A model generated the notes under the pieces. The model ran no database searches and had not been told where the DNA came from. It saw nothing but the letters and a program-made list of their open reading frames with translations. A program made the position numbers and the translations under genes. A DNA stretch of 64,000 nt from Anolis sagrei (Eukaryota > Chordata > Lepidosauria > Squamata > Anolidae): NCBI RefSeq assembly GCF_037176765.1, contig NC_090025.1:171848040-171912039 (forward strand), read 5' to 3'. Of this stretch, positions 45,006 to 55,801 are shown one piece after another; positions within the stretch are counted from its first letter, which is position 1, and each line of letters begins with the position of its first letter.

Positions 45006-47039
45006 CACAACCAGGGACAATGTAAGTGTAAGGAGGTATCCAGTACCATCTTGTGCAGTATTTTGCTCCCAGGTGTTTTATCTCTGCTTCTTCCCATGAC
45101 ATCAAAAGCTATTGATTCTAGGAAAGGTGAAGGAAAAGCTCCCTCTGTCCCATCATCTAAGTTCTTGAAGAGACAGCTAGCTCCCCCCCCCCCTTTTTTT
45201 TTTCCCCTGGAATACTAGTCTGGCAACCAAATACAAAGTTTAGAGTGAATAAAAGGCAAAGTCCTTGAGTCTAAAAGTTGCTCTGCCAAGTTCCACAGAC
45301 TCCAAATAATGGGATGGTGATTGTTGTCTGTTTGTGCACGTTTCTGTTTTTGTTTTTAATGTTGATGCGGTCAATGGACTATTCAATAAACTTTGCTTTG
45401 TTTTGGCAGACTTCATAACCTTTGGTAGCTCCTCCATGTTTGATCGAAAATCTAGAGCAGATTCATTGCAAGGCTGATATCAGAGCCATCAAGTCTTCAC
45501 TGCTCCCCAATCCTGATTCAAAAACCCTAACTACTATACAAGAAAGTTGCAAAGTGGATACTAGTTCCATCATTACTTGTTGTCTCAACACTCCAGAGTC
45601 CCTTTCATCAGTTCTGAACATCAGACCAATTTTATGGAGAGAGAATAATAATAACAAGAGAAAGAGATTGATGAAATTCTATACAAGATAAGGCCAGAAT
45701 CCTTTTGATGTCAAATCCATACGTACATTCAACTTGTGGATGTACATAAGGATATGTTACATAAAGGAGTCCTGCAAGGCCTATCATTTCACACGGGTTT
45801 AAATTCTATTGTTCGATTCAACCAGAGTAGAGCCATTGAATCACTTGGATTTACTTTCTTGTTGACTCCTCAATAATTCACTCAATGGATCTTCCCTAGT
45901 TGGGACTAACCAAAAAGATCCCAGCCATGCAGTTTCACAGTATCAGACAATGTGAAACAGTAATCACCACCTTCAGTGTTCACCGGATTGCAAAAAACAG
46001 TCACAGTGTTTTCTACATTGCACAAAAAGGATACTAAACAGGCCCAATGAGCAATAAACAAATGGTTGCATAATGTTAGTATTCAGTAGGGTGTTGTATT
46101 GCAACTATTTGGAAACACCTTGAGATTTATACTATATGCAAACATGATATAGGATTTTGGCCTATATATTTGCTTATAAATCTAACTCTTGATTCAAAGC
46201 AGTTGTAGAAAGCAGAATCCCAGATGTTTTCTTATAAAATTTTAATATTTGTGTTCTCTTAATTGAAGTAATGAATGAAGTCTAGCGAAGTAAAGATAAC
46301 TGTTTAGAGTGGACATTAACTCCATTGTGTCTATGAAAGGCTACCACATTTACTGCAGCCAGTCTTCAAAAATGTCAGCAACTTTCCTTGATCACACAGA
46401 TGAAAGTCTACTGAGAGATCAAAGAATGAAGTCAAGATGCCTGACCTTTGCCAGTTTCTAGGAGCAGGATAATCTACCAACAAAACTAGATCCAGCTCTA
46501 TTTTATACTTAGCCTTATACTTAGCCTTTTTATACTTAGCCTTACAGAGGTCAAGGAAACCTGATAATGTTGGGCAATATTACAGGCACTTCCCTGCATG
46601 ATTTTCCAAGTAGTTTTGTCAATAAATGCAAGGGTTTCAGACAAGCCAAAATTCTGGGCAATTTTCACACAAAACCATTTTTAAGGTTACTTCCTCAATC
46701 AGAATATGTGTCTATTGGGACTATGGAGAAACTATGTCTGAGATCCTGCATCAGAGGCTATGGGGATATCTTTACAAAGACAGGCTTAAGTTGTTAACAT
46801 AGTACGTAACCATGTTAGTAAACTGCAATGATGCTCAATAGGGCATCATAATAAGATATTCCATTACATAAGATAGCATCCATACATCAGAACATGTTGT
46901 GAATCAGGACCATTGCACAATAGCCATAGGTCTGCTTAGTGACATCTCCACAAGAAAACCAGCAGACATATCTTAGGATGTTGGTTTTTATTATGTAGCT
47001 CAAAGGCATAATGCATTTTGTCTGCTGGGTACACAGAAC
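45006..47039. other. TBXAS1 intron, no features recognised
   Basis: About 2 kb without a recognised repeat end; a C/T homopolymer stretch at about 45184-45205. No TBXAS1 exon motif was seen on the - strand. Confidence 0.4.
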
Positions 47040-47830
47040 CCGACTGGCAATTGTCACCCAGAGGACCTTTTTTTTACTGTCCCAAAACTGTGGAGCAACC
47101 TGCCAGAAGAACTGTGACAGCTAAGTGAACTGACAGAATGTAAGACCTATCTAAAGACCTATCTTTTCCATCAAGTCTACCTAGCTAGTTTAAAACTCAT
47201 GCTTAAAACAGAAGGGAGTTCATGAAGAGGAAAAGGGGAGGAATCTTAAACAACCAGGATGGATGACTAATGAAATTAAAGCATAGGACATGAGTTAATG
47301 GGCTGGAAATGGCAAGATCCTTAACTGGAAGTGATCATGTTCTGCTGGGAATTGTTATACAGGGAAAAGCAAGCATGCTAAGACCCATATTCTAGACTTT
47401 AAGAAAGCTGATTTCAATAAACACAGGGAAATACTGAGTTTGATCTCATGGTCAGGAATAGTAAAAACAGAAGGGAGTTCATGAAGAGGAAAAAGGGAGG
47501 GATTTTAAAACAACCAGGATGGATGACTAATGAACTTTCAACCAAACTAAGAGCATATACAAGGAATGGGGAAAGGGGGCATCACCAAAAAGTTATTAAA
47601 CAAATAGCCAGCAGATGTAGGGAGACCGCTGAAAAAATCGAGATGCCAAACGAGCTTAAGATTGCTAAAAAGGCTAAAACAATACAAGAGCTTTTTTTAG
47701 TTATGTTTGCAGCAAAGATGAGTCCATTTGGAAGATTGCACTTGATTTAGAAGTGCCTGGCAAGAGGCCAAACAGAGACTGAAGCAAGGCTGGCTAGACA
47801 CGTTGCACAATGATCTGAAGACTGCTGGTG
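47040..47830 (+). mobile_element. CR1/L2-like LINE debris with 70-bp direct repeats
   Basis: About 47085-47190 recalls a LINE C-terminus (L-W-N-N-L-P-E-E-L type). From about 47390 the sequence recalls the CR1 endonuclease/RT linker (A-D-F-N-K-H-R-E-I-L-S and Q-P-G-W-M-T-N-E-L). A block of about 70 bp containing 'agaagggagttcatgaagag' occurs at 47205-47274 and again at 47463-47534. Confidence 0.55.
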
Positions 47831-47845
47831 TACACCCTGATGAGT

Positions 47846-47912
47846 AGCTGGGATTTCTGGGAGTAGTAAGCCAAAACACCTGGGGACCCACAGGTTGAGA
47901 ACCACTGCCCTA
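47846..47912. repeat. Half of a palindromic hAT MITE
   Basis: 'agctgggatttctgggag' to 'cccacaggttgagaaccact', one arm of the element at 36368. Confidence 0.75.
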
Positions 47913-48167
47913 GGGGCAATGCAGCACAGAATAGAGAAAGAAGAAGTACAGCATCCTGTTCTGTCAATTGCAAAGGAGCAGAAATCCATGAACATTATTT
48001 CTACCCATCTCTTTCAGGCTATGAGCCTCAGTCTCAAAGAGCCAGTATATCAAAGAAATAGTGAGGCAATGGGATTGGGCAGGAGGGAAAAAGAAAAAAA
48101 GGCCACTATTGAAAGAAAAAGTGCCCAGGTGGAATACGCACACACGCACGCACGCACGCACACACAC

Positions 48168-48420
48168 TAGCCACCTCCCTGCCCCACATTACTGTGGCCC
48201 AGTCTGGTGATCTGGAAAATAAAGTAATGAGAAAGTTTTGGTTTCTAATATATGTAATTTCTGTATGCTTGTGGGTAAACAGTATTTCTTGTTGTTTCTT
48301 TGCCACTGTTGATGTAGAGTTTGTCTGGTTTGCCTACTCTGGAACATGCAGCATATAATTGTTCTTCTTTAGAGGTCCAATTCAAATCTATGACATTATA
48401 TCTGTCATATACATGTGTGT
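48168..48420 (-). mobile_element. Helitron 3' end with helicase C-terminus
   Basis: On the - strand it reads E-E-Q-L-Y-A-A-C-S-R-V-G-K-P-D-K-L-Y-I then T-V-Y-P-Q-A-Y-R-N before TAG, the C-terminal Q-L-Y-V-A-x-S-R-V block of Helitron Rep-helicases. Downstream comes the hairpin CCACAGTAATGTGG and the terminus GGCTAG followed by T. A 3' part of a once autonomous Helitron; its left neighbour is a (GCAC)n/(CA)n run at 48135-48167. Confidence 0.85.
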
Positions 48421-48536
48421 GTGTGTGTGAATCATATCTATCTGTATCTGTGGCTAGATGACTCTATGTCAGGAGAGCTTTGATTATGTTTTCTTGCCCT
48501 GGTGAAGGGAGTTGGACTAGATGGCTTTAAGGAAGC

Positions 48537-49145
48537 ATTTCTCAACCTGGGGGTCGGGACCCCGGGTGGGGGGGGGGTCACAAAGGGGTGTCAGATGGGT
48601 CGCCAAAGACCACCAGAAAACACAGTATTTTCTGTTGGTCACGGGGATTCTGTGTGGGAAGTTTGGTCCAATTCTCTTGTTGGTGGGGTTCAGAACGTTC
48701 TTTGATTGTAGGTGAACTATAAATCCCAGTAACTAAAACTCCCAAATGTCAAGGTCTATTTCCCCCAAACTCCATCTGTGTTCATATTTGGGTATATGAA
48801 GTATTTATGCCAAGTTTGGTCTAGATCCTTCATTGTTAAATCCACAGTGCTCCCTGGATGTAGGTAAACTACAGCTCCAAAGATCAAGGTGAATGCCCAT
48901 CAAACTCTTCCAGTATATTCTGTTGGTCATGGGAGTTCTGTGTGACAAATTTGGTTCAATTCCATTGTTGGTGGAGTTCAGAATGCTCTTTGATTGTAGG
49001 TGAACTATAAATCTCAGGAACTACAACTCTCAAATGACAAAATCAAATTTTTAGTGATGGTCATTCCTTGGGTTAGTAGGTGTCTTGTGGCCAAATTTGG
49101 TGGCAATTTGTCCAGCAGATTTTGAGTTATGTCACTCAAAACGAA
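48537..49145 (-). mobile_element. SPIN-like hAT end plus repeated module
   Basis: 'tttctcaacctgggggtcgg' and 'gggtcgccaaagaccaccag' match the right end of SPIN-like hATs in reverse. Inside, two 120-bp units beginning 'ctgttggtcaYggg' (48632 and 48917) and containing 'tttgattgtaggtgaactat' are repeated about 285 bp apart. The 32.8-33.0 kb block is the same module inverted. The last 90 bp resemble the Helitron piece at 8370-8450. Confidence 0.65.
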
Positions 49146-49149
49146 CAGT

Positions 49150-49173
49150 GTGTGTGTGTGTGTGTGTGTGTGC
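49150..49173. repeat. (TG)n microsatellite
   Basis: Uninterrupted TG dinucleotides of about 24 bp at the edge of the mosaic above. Confidence 0.95.
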
Positions 49174-49174
49174 A

Positions 49175-50506
49175 GCCTAACTGTAAGTAGACCTGTGCTA
49201 TATTTTGTACTGACATTCTCACTGAATATAATTGAAGACTTTATCCCTGGACATATTCTCTACTTACTTGGGAGCATTAGGAGTATTAACTAGATATAGG
49301 ACCACATTTTCACTCCTCGGTTTTACCCATTTCTTTACTTTTCAATGGCAAACTTTAGGCAGTAAGTGACTAGCACTGCCCTTGCTATAAAAGAAAATCT
49401 AATTTTGCCTCCCTAATTTTACTGTGTCATAGTTTTTTATATTTAAAAGCACATTCTCTCATGAAAAAAGTAATTTCAAGTGTCTCCCTACACTCGAGAC
49501 AGATAGATACATTATTATTGTCATTTAAAAATCTCAATATATCTCTCTCTCTCTCATATTTGTCTGCCATGCACAGAAAGTATACTTGGATTGCAGAAAA
49601 TTCTGAATGACAAGGTATCCCAGAGGGAGGGAGCATAGGTAAAACAGAAGGTATTAAAATAGTAAGAAGACTGGAAGCAGTTCAATGCCCTTTATGGAGA
49701 ACAGCAAAACAAAAGAAAACAAGACAAGGTAGGTATGCCCAAAGATCTTAATGGCAGCTTAGTATCACACACATTTTTTGCATTTTAGTTTATTTGGAAC
49801 TTCATCTTGCTGGCCATGGAAATATGTAATAGCAGTTACTGCATCTGAAATAAGGAATCGTTAAGTCTTCTGCCCTATTTTGGTAGGCATTTGTGTTATC
49901 ACTTATAAGTCAGATGATAAATTTAAATCATTTCTCCTCCAGCTGGCATTTGCAGCAAAGAGGTGACAGTGCTTAAATTAAGGCCTGTGGATATAAAAGG
50001 CTCGTGTGTTTAGTTTAATCAAATGTTCATTTCCTCAAGTTTGTGTTTATATTTAAAAAAAAAACATCAGCACCAGTGCGAGCCTTCAGCCTCCCCGCCT
50101 TAACAAAGATTTTCATATGGATTCTGAACAGAGTTCTCTTTCAACCCTTTTTCATCTACCTGGCTTTGCCTGCTCCACAGGCGGAGGTGGGAAGAAAAAG
50201 TGCCCGTCACATCCGTTCAGAATTCAGGAATGCACACCCTCAATGGGGAGCCTGGCTTTGAAGGGGAATTGAGGGTTTATTCATATTAAATAACTTTGAA
50301 AGCCCAATCCTACATGTAACTGAACTCACAAAGAGAGCATGGATGATATGATATCAATGATGCAGTCCAAACACTTGTACCGGCATGAACTAAGATTAAA
50401 CAGAAACATAATTTCTGTTCTAATGTGATTGTTCTTGCTATAAACGTGATATATTATGCCATCATTATTAACCAGAGTACAATACAGTGCATAATACATA
50501 ATGCAG
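49175..50506. other. TBXAS1 intron, low-repeat stretch
   Basis: No transposon end recognised. The part at about 49720-50030 (including 'cttctcctccagctggcatt'-like sequence near 49935) has mixed composition and no repeat partner in the window; it could be conserved non-coding DNA, but only comparison can show that. Confidence 0.35.
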
Positions 50507-50822
50507 GAGCTCCCAGTGGTGCAGTGGGTTAAACCACTGAGCTGCTGAGCATGTCGCAGGTTTGAATCCGGGGAGTAGTGTGAGCTCCCATTGTTAGCCC
50601 CAGCTTCTGCCAACCTAGCAGTTCAGAAACATGCAAATGTGAGTAGATCAATAGGTACAACTCCACCAGGAAGGTAACAGCGCTCCATGCAGTCATGCTG
50701 GCCATATGACATTGGAGGTGTCTACAGACAATGCCAGCTCTTCAGTTTAGAAATGGAGATGAGCACCAACCCCCAGAGTTGGACATGACTGGACTTAATG
50801 TGAGGGAAACCTTTACCTAACA
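50507..50822 (+). mobile_element. tRNA-derived SINE with BovB-like 3' end, full length
   Basis: A box in 'gtggtgcagtgggttaaac', B box 'caggtttgaatccgg', body with 'ccagcttctgccaacctagc' and 'aacagcgctccatgcagtca'. The 3' end at 50772-50800 reads 'cagagttggacatgactgga', the counterpart of the BovB 3' end. A CTTTACCT tail closes it. Confidence 0.9.
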
Positions 50823-50864
50823 CAGTAGAAAAAAAATTATAGAAGGTACAGCACAGCCTGATCC

Positions 50865-51060
50865 TCATATCTACAGGGCCAGTATCTGCAGTTTCATTTA
50901 TCCACGTTCAACAAAAATGCCCCCTCTAGGCATTTTCAAGGCCCCCAGCATGATATTCTAGGGCCAGAAGTTCTTCTTTTCAAGAGGCTTTGCTATTGTC
51001 TGCTATTATCTTCATGTATCCACACAAAGTCTGGGAAAATATTTCCCGTGGATACTGGGG
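50865..51060. repeat. Possible Tigger-type remnant
   Basis: 'ctcatatctacagggccagt' and 'cccgtggatactggggttgt' are reminiscent of medium-reiteration Tigger ends. Weak. Confidence 0.3.
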
Positions 51061-51987
51061 TTGTACTACATGTTGTCTCCAAACACAGAGTATTGACTGT
51101 TGCCTGTCCACATAACTCCAGCATAGTACACCCTCTAAATCTCTTGCAGAAGACAATTTCTTCTATAGGCATGTGTTATGAGCTCTGCCAAAAAAGGGTA
51201 TATAACCCAATTACACTGATACTTGAGCAAAAATCAAGGTTTAATGAAGTTGTAGAAAGCAGAGCTGAACACGTCGCATAGTGTGAGTCTCACATCTAAT
51301 TTACAATATCATATAGACTAGAAGACCTTATGCACTTGATGATGGGATTGGCACCGAGAACCAAAATTGCAGGACAGATTTGCTTCACATATTGCTTCTT
51401 GTTTTACAACTTCAAGCTATCACAGATGCTAACAATGATTTAAGCCATGAGACAGCTTTTCTCATGAACTGAGTCTCATGTTGAGGGATGCAGGATGTGT
51501 TAGAACTTGCCTTCTCTTTTAAATTTTATATTTTAGTCCACTCTTCCTTCACACAGCTCAGAGGTCTTCCTCAGGATTGTTAACCACAAAGAGCCCATGT
51601 GAGTTTGATCACAGGGAGTGAATAATGGCGGCAGTGGTGGTACTAGCCACTGTTACCCAATAACCTTTCTGGTTGAATGAAGACTTGAATTCTGTTCATC
51701 AGAGCCATGATCCAACATTTTACCATGTAGCTTCACCAGCCTTTGCTACTTACTTCTCACAAAGGTCAGCACTAAGACTTCTAATTTATTTCTAGACCTG
51801 AGGCACTTCTGGAAAGCTCTCACAGAATGGGATCTGGCAGGGAAGAGAACTGCAATATGTTGGTCCTGACTTCAGAGCCCTTTGGAAATTGCGCAGATGG
51901 CCCAAACTGCCAGAAATTCACTGGGTTTTGAAACACGGGTTTTTCAAAAGAATAAAGTCCTAGAACCTATTTAAAAATAATTGCTAG

Positions 51988-52168
51988 TCCTGGAAGCTTC
52001 TACACAAGAGAATGAATGCACTTTAAATCCGGTTGCTGCCTCCTGCAGAATTCTGGGGTTTGAGTTTAGAGAGGAGCCTTTAACAGCCTCTCTAAACCAC
52101 AAAGCCCAGAATTCTGCAAGTGGCAGAAACCGGATTTAAAATGGATTCATTCTCTAGTGTGATGAAGC
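51988..52168. repeat. Foldback repeat of about 180 bp
   Basis: 'agagaatgaatgcactttaa' and 'atccggttgctgcc' are answered by 'ggcagaaaccggat' and 'ttaaaatggattcattctct'. The centre 'cctttaacagcctctctaaa' is palindromic too. Non-autonomous DNA element of unknown family. Confidence 0.7.
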
Positions 52169-52775
52169 AATAGAAGAAGCTATTTGCTGCTTTTTTGTCA
52201 GAAAAGGGGAAAGTTTTGAGAGATTGAAGGATGCCACAATTTCCCCTGCCAGTGCAGAGTTATTGTTTCACACTGTTGTGTGTTCCTGATGTTGATGTGT
52301 CCTAAACGCAATCAGTGCTTCTCAGGCTGACACAAAACTGTCAGGTTTCATCACGAACTCTCACACCTTTGCTAGTATGTGTTGAATGCGAGGGGAGGGG
52401 GGTGTCATATTTGAAAGAAGATGTTGTGTGACAGTGAAGGCATATCCCATGTCACATTTCAGTGTCAGAATATGTTTCATTGAGTGTAGAAATATCTGTG
52501 TTTCAGGATGAACTGTTTGAGATGTGCCACTGCTGGCAGTGAGTCCATCATTTGGTTAGCCATTGAAATGATGCAACTGAAATAGATAAAATTCAGCAAT
52601 GAATCCTATGCTTGTCTCAGCGAAAATTTAGCTATGCTAACAAAAGGTCAGGATGGGGCTATGGGTAGCTTTTTCCAAAAACTCAATTCACATTTAGTTT
52701 TGTATACACTGATTCTTATGTTTGGTCAATCAAATTTTCAACATTAATTTGTCCAATGTCATTTTATTATTTTTC

Positions 52776-52793
52776 TTTTCTTTTCTTTTCTTT

Positions 52794-52825
<32 letters not shown>

Positions 52826-52960
52826 TCATTTACATCCTGCTTCCCCCCCCCCCTCACCAGCATTCAAGAGGTGTTTTGACATTTAAAAAAGGTACAAAGA
52901 AATAGAAAACATTATGATAGCATATCAAAATGTAGTTAAAAATGTAATATAATTCAATCC
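52776..52960. repeat. (CTTTT)n/(CTTT)n run and LINE-like tail
   Basis: TTTTC pentamers then CTTT tetramers to about 52828, a C run, then 'cattcaagaggtgttttgac' and AT-rich sequence resembling an inverted L2-like 3' UTR. Confidence 0.6.
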
Positions 52961-53439
52961 ATATTTTTGTGTGATCTGTACCTGCCCAAATTTGACAAAA
53001 TTTGTCTTCTTCAAGAATTTTCTAGATCTCCCAGGCAATTTTATGATATCTTTCTGTTGCATGCTCCATAGGATACCTCTCTAGGAATTTTTAGGCCCTC
53101 TAGGGCAACTCTGTGGTAACTCACAACGTTCATCTCAATATGGTTTGCTATTATCCATCGTTTCCTGTTTCCACAGTAAGTTCAAGCATGTATCCTTTAT
53201 TGATATGGAGGTCATACAGCATTACAACCTAGCTATGATCTAAGGGCAACTTAAATGTCACATCAGTACCTTCTCAGTTAAACGATTCTTCCTCAGTAGC
53301 CAGATTCCAAAAGCTCACATGAATAAAAATAGATGTTGTCCCATACACACCTGCTGAATTCAAATATAGATAAAGATACTGGTGTTCTGTGGTCAGAACT
53401 GAAGTCCACTAGATTTATGTCTGTGGGATGAAATTAGAA
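52961..53439. other. TBXAS1 intron, no features recognised
   Basis: No recognised repeat or exon. Confidence 0.4.
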
Positions 53440-53772
53440 ATCATGGTTCTAAATGGTTCTAAAGTACTTACAAAACTAGGGGGTGCTGATACTTTGCTTC
53501 TAAAGTGTTTCTAAAGTTCTGGTGGTGAAAATTTCAGAACTCTTAACAAAACTTTCAAAATTTCATTATTATTTTGTTATTGGTGATTTTTATGATGGAA
53601 CCAATTACGAAGTACAATTTATAACGAAATTTTGAAAGTTTTGTTAGAATTCTGAAATTTTCATCACCAGAACTTTAGAAACACTTTAGGAGCAAAGCAC
53701 CAGCTTTAGCAACACTTTAGAAGCAAAGCGCTTGTGCTCCCTAGTTTTGTAAGTACTTTAGAACCATGGACT
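53440..53772. repeat. Long foldback repeat
   Basis: 'catggttctaaatggttcta' and 'aagtacttacaaaactaggg' at the left pair with 'ccctagttttgtaagtactt' and 'tagaaccatgg' at the right; inner arms around 'aacaaaactttcaaaatttc' and 'gaaattttgaaagttttgtt' pair as well. About 330 bp, well preserved, family unknown. Confidence 0.8.
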
Positions 53773-54974
53773 GCCCATGTCTAGAAATCAGGTATGTAGG
53801 TGCCATCTTCTTTTTCGCTTGATAAAACAAAATGTTTTGAATTGGTTCTCAACATGCATAAACCTGGTAGAGTTTCTCCTCTGCAGTACAGGCCAACAGA
53901 TCCTTTTCAGCTGAGATGTTAGGAATTGCATCTAAAACCAATGGCATGCCAAGTATGCACTCCACCAATAGTTATTGTAAACGGGCAGGTAAAACAAGCA
54001 GACTTGCTTTACTTGAGTATCAGAAGGTATTTAAATATATCCAGATTAGATTTCTTAGAATACGAAAGCAAGCAACTGTATTAACAGCAAGAAAATCAAG
54101 AACTCTTCTTTCTAGGAGATAATTATTATTTACTTCAATGTGGGAAAAACCTCCTTCTCAGAATGCAGTTTTAAAACATTTTTGTGGTACTCCACTGTGT
54201 CATTTTATACCACTTCATTTTTGTATAGCATCTTTTGTCTCAGGTACTCAAAAGCATTTGATAGAAATGCATATAATTAATAGTCCTCAGTATGCTCATG
54301 TCATTACGAACTACAAAGTAGATATTATATCTGTCTTACATGAGGGGAAAACCAGGATTGCCTACATCAAGTGCTTAAAAGAGGAATACTAACTTCAGGT
54401 TCTCAGTGTATGTGAACTGAACAGGTCTCCCTTTAGTTTCTAAGATTTGAGATTTAGTGCATAAAAGGCTGAAAGTTTGATTAAACAACTTAAGTTTGTC
54501 CCAGCCATTGGAAGGAGCCATGCTCAGACTGAAGACTCACTCCTGATTGCACAGAGCATCACCATAAATATCCCACAAACTAAGTGTAAGCCACCTGGGG
54601 ACTTCCAGATGTATTTGAAGTCCAGCTCTCCATATCTTTCAACACTGACTTCTACTGGAAAGTGTAGTCCAAAATATCTGGAGAGCTTTTGAGTTGACTA
54701 CTATGCCCTAAAAGTAGGTCTCAATTATAGATTTGCTTAGTACCATATCACTGAGCCAGATACTCAAGATGTTCTCCCATTAATGTGTACTATATATCAG
54801 AAGTCACACCAAAATATTATTGTATTCATTCCTCTTATACCACCTTGCTAGGTTACTGCCAAGGTGTAAATTGTCAATATCCCTCCATATAACTGATAAC
54901 ATCTGGAGGAAACAGAACAATTTAAAACTTTCTTTCATAATTCAATTTAAGAACTACTTTTTATCACAGGTCCA
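53773..54974. other. TBXAS1 intron, no gene recognised
   Basis: A small inverted pair at 54590-54690 ('ggggacttccagatgtattt' against 'aatatctggagagc') is a worn MITE. Otherwise unassigned. Confidence 0.4.
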
Positions 54975-55725
54975 CGGAGCCCCCAGAGGCACAACTGCTT
55001 AAACCCTTGTGCCGGCAGGACTGAAGACTGACAGGTTAGAGGTTTGAATCCAGGGAGAGTGCGGATGAGCTCCCTCGTCAGCTCCAGCATGAGAGAAGCC
55101 TCCCATAAGGATGGTAAAACATCAAAATATCCAGGCATGCCCTCATAGAATCATAGAATCAAAGAGTTGGAAAAGACCTCATGGGCCATCCAGTCCAACC
55201 CCCTGCCAAGAAGCAGGAATATTGCATTCAAATCACCTCTGACAGATGGCCATCCAGCCTCTGTTTAAAAGCTTCCAAAGAAGGAGCCTCTACCACACTC
55301 CGGGGCAGAGAGTTCTACTGCTGAACGGCTCTCACAGTCAGGAAGTTCTTCCTCATGTTCAGATGGAATCTCCTTTCTTGTAGTTTGAAGCCATTGTTTC
55401 GCGTCCTAGTCTCCAGGGAAGCAGAGAACAAGCTTGCTCCCTCCTCTCTGTGGCTTCCTCTCACATATTTATACATGACTATCATATCTCCTCTCTTCTT
55501 CAGGCTAAACATGCCCAGCTCCTTAAGCCGCTCTTCATAGGGCTTGTTCTCCAGACCCTTGATCATTTTAGTCGCCCTCCTCTGGACACATTCCAGCTTG
55601 TCAATATCTCTCTTGAATTGAAATATACCAGGGGAGGAAAAGCTGACATCTTTTCAGAGCTCAGCAACATCCTTGCAGATGGACAATTCTTTCACACCAG
55701 AAGTGACTTGAAGTTTCTCAAGTCG

Positions 55726-55728
<3 letters not shown>
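54975..55728 (+). mobile_element. tRNA-derived SINE interrupted by CR1
   Basis: The head ('gcacaactgcttaaaccctt', B box 'gaggtttgaatccagg') runs to about 55140. The body and tail resume at about 55668 ('agcaacatccttgcagatgg') and end 'gaagtttctcaagtcgctcc' near 55726. Same family as 13347, where the two parts are contiguous. Confidence 0.85.
55141..55619 (-). mobile_element. CR1 LINE 3' end nested in a SINE
   Basis: The CR1 signature 'catagaatcatagaatcaaa' at 55144 on the + strand is its 3' end; the - strand reads M-I-K-G-L-E-N-K-P-Y-E-E-R ... R-K-N-F-L-T-V-R-A-V-Q-Q. Its 5' side at 55620-55667 carries about 45 bp that belong neither to CR1 nor to the SINE. Confidence 0.9.

Positions 55729-55798
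<70 letters not shown>
55725..55798. repeat. (CT)n(CA)n microsatellite
   Basis: About 34 bp of CT followed by about 36 bp of CA at the SINE 3' end. Confidence 0.97.

Positions 55799-55801
<3 letters not shown>

Noticed and set aside
50507-50600. Functional tRNA genes at SINE heads (also 13350, 25800, 38970, 54980)
   Set aside because: A and B boxes are present but the cloverleaf is not, and each is joined to a SINE body.
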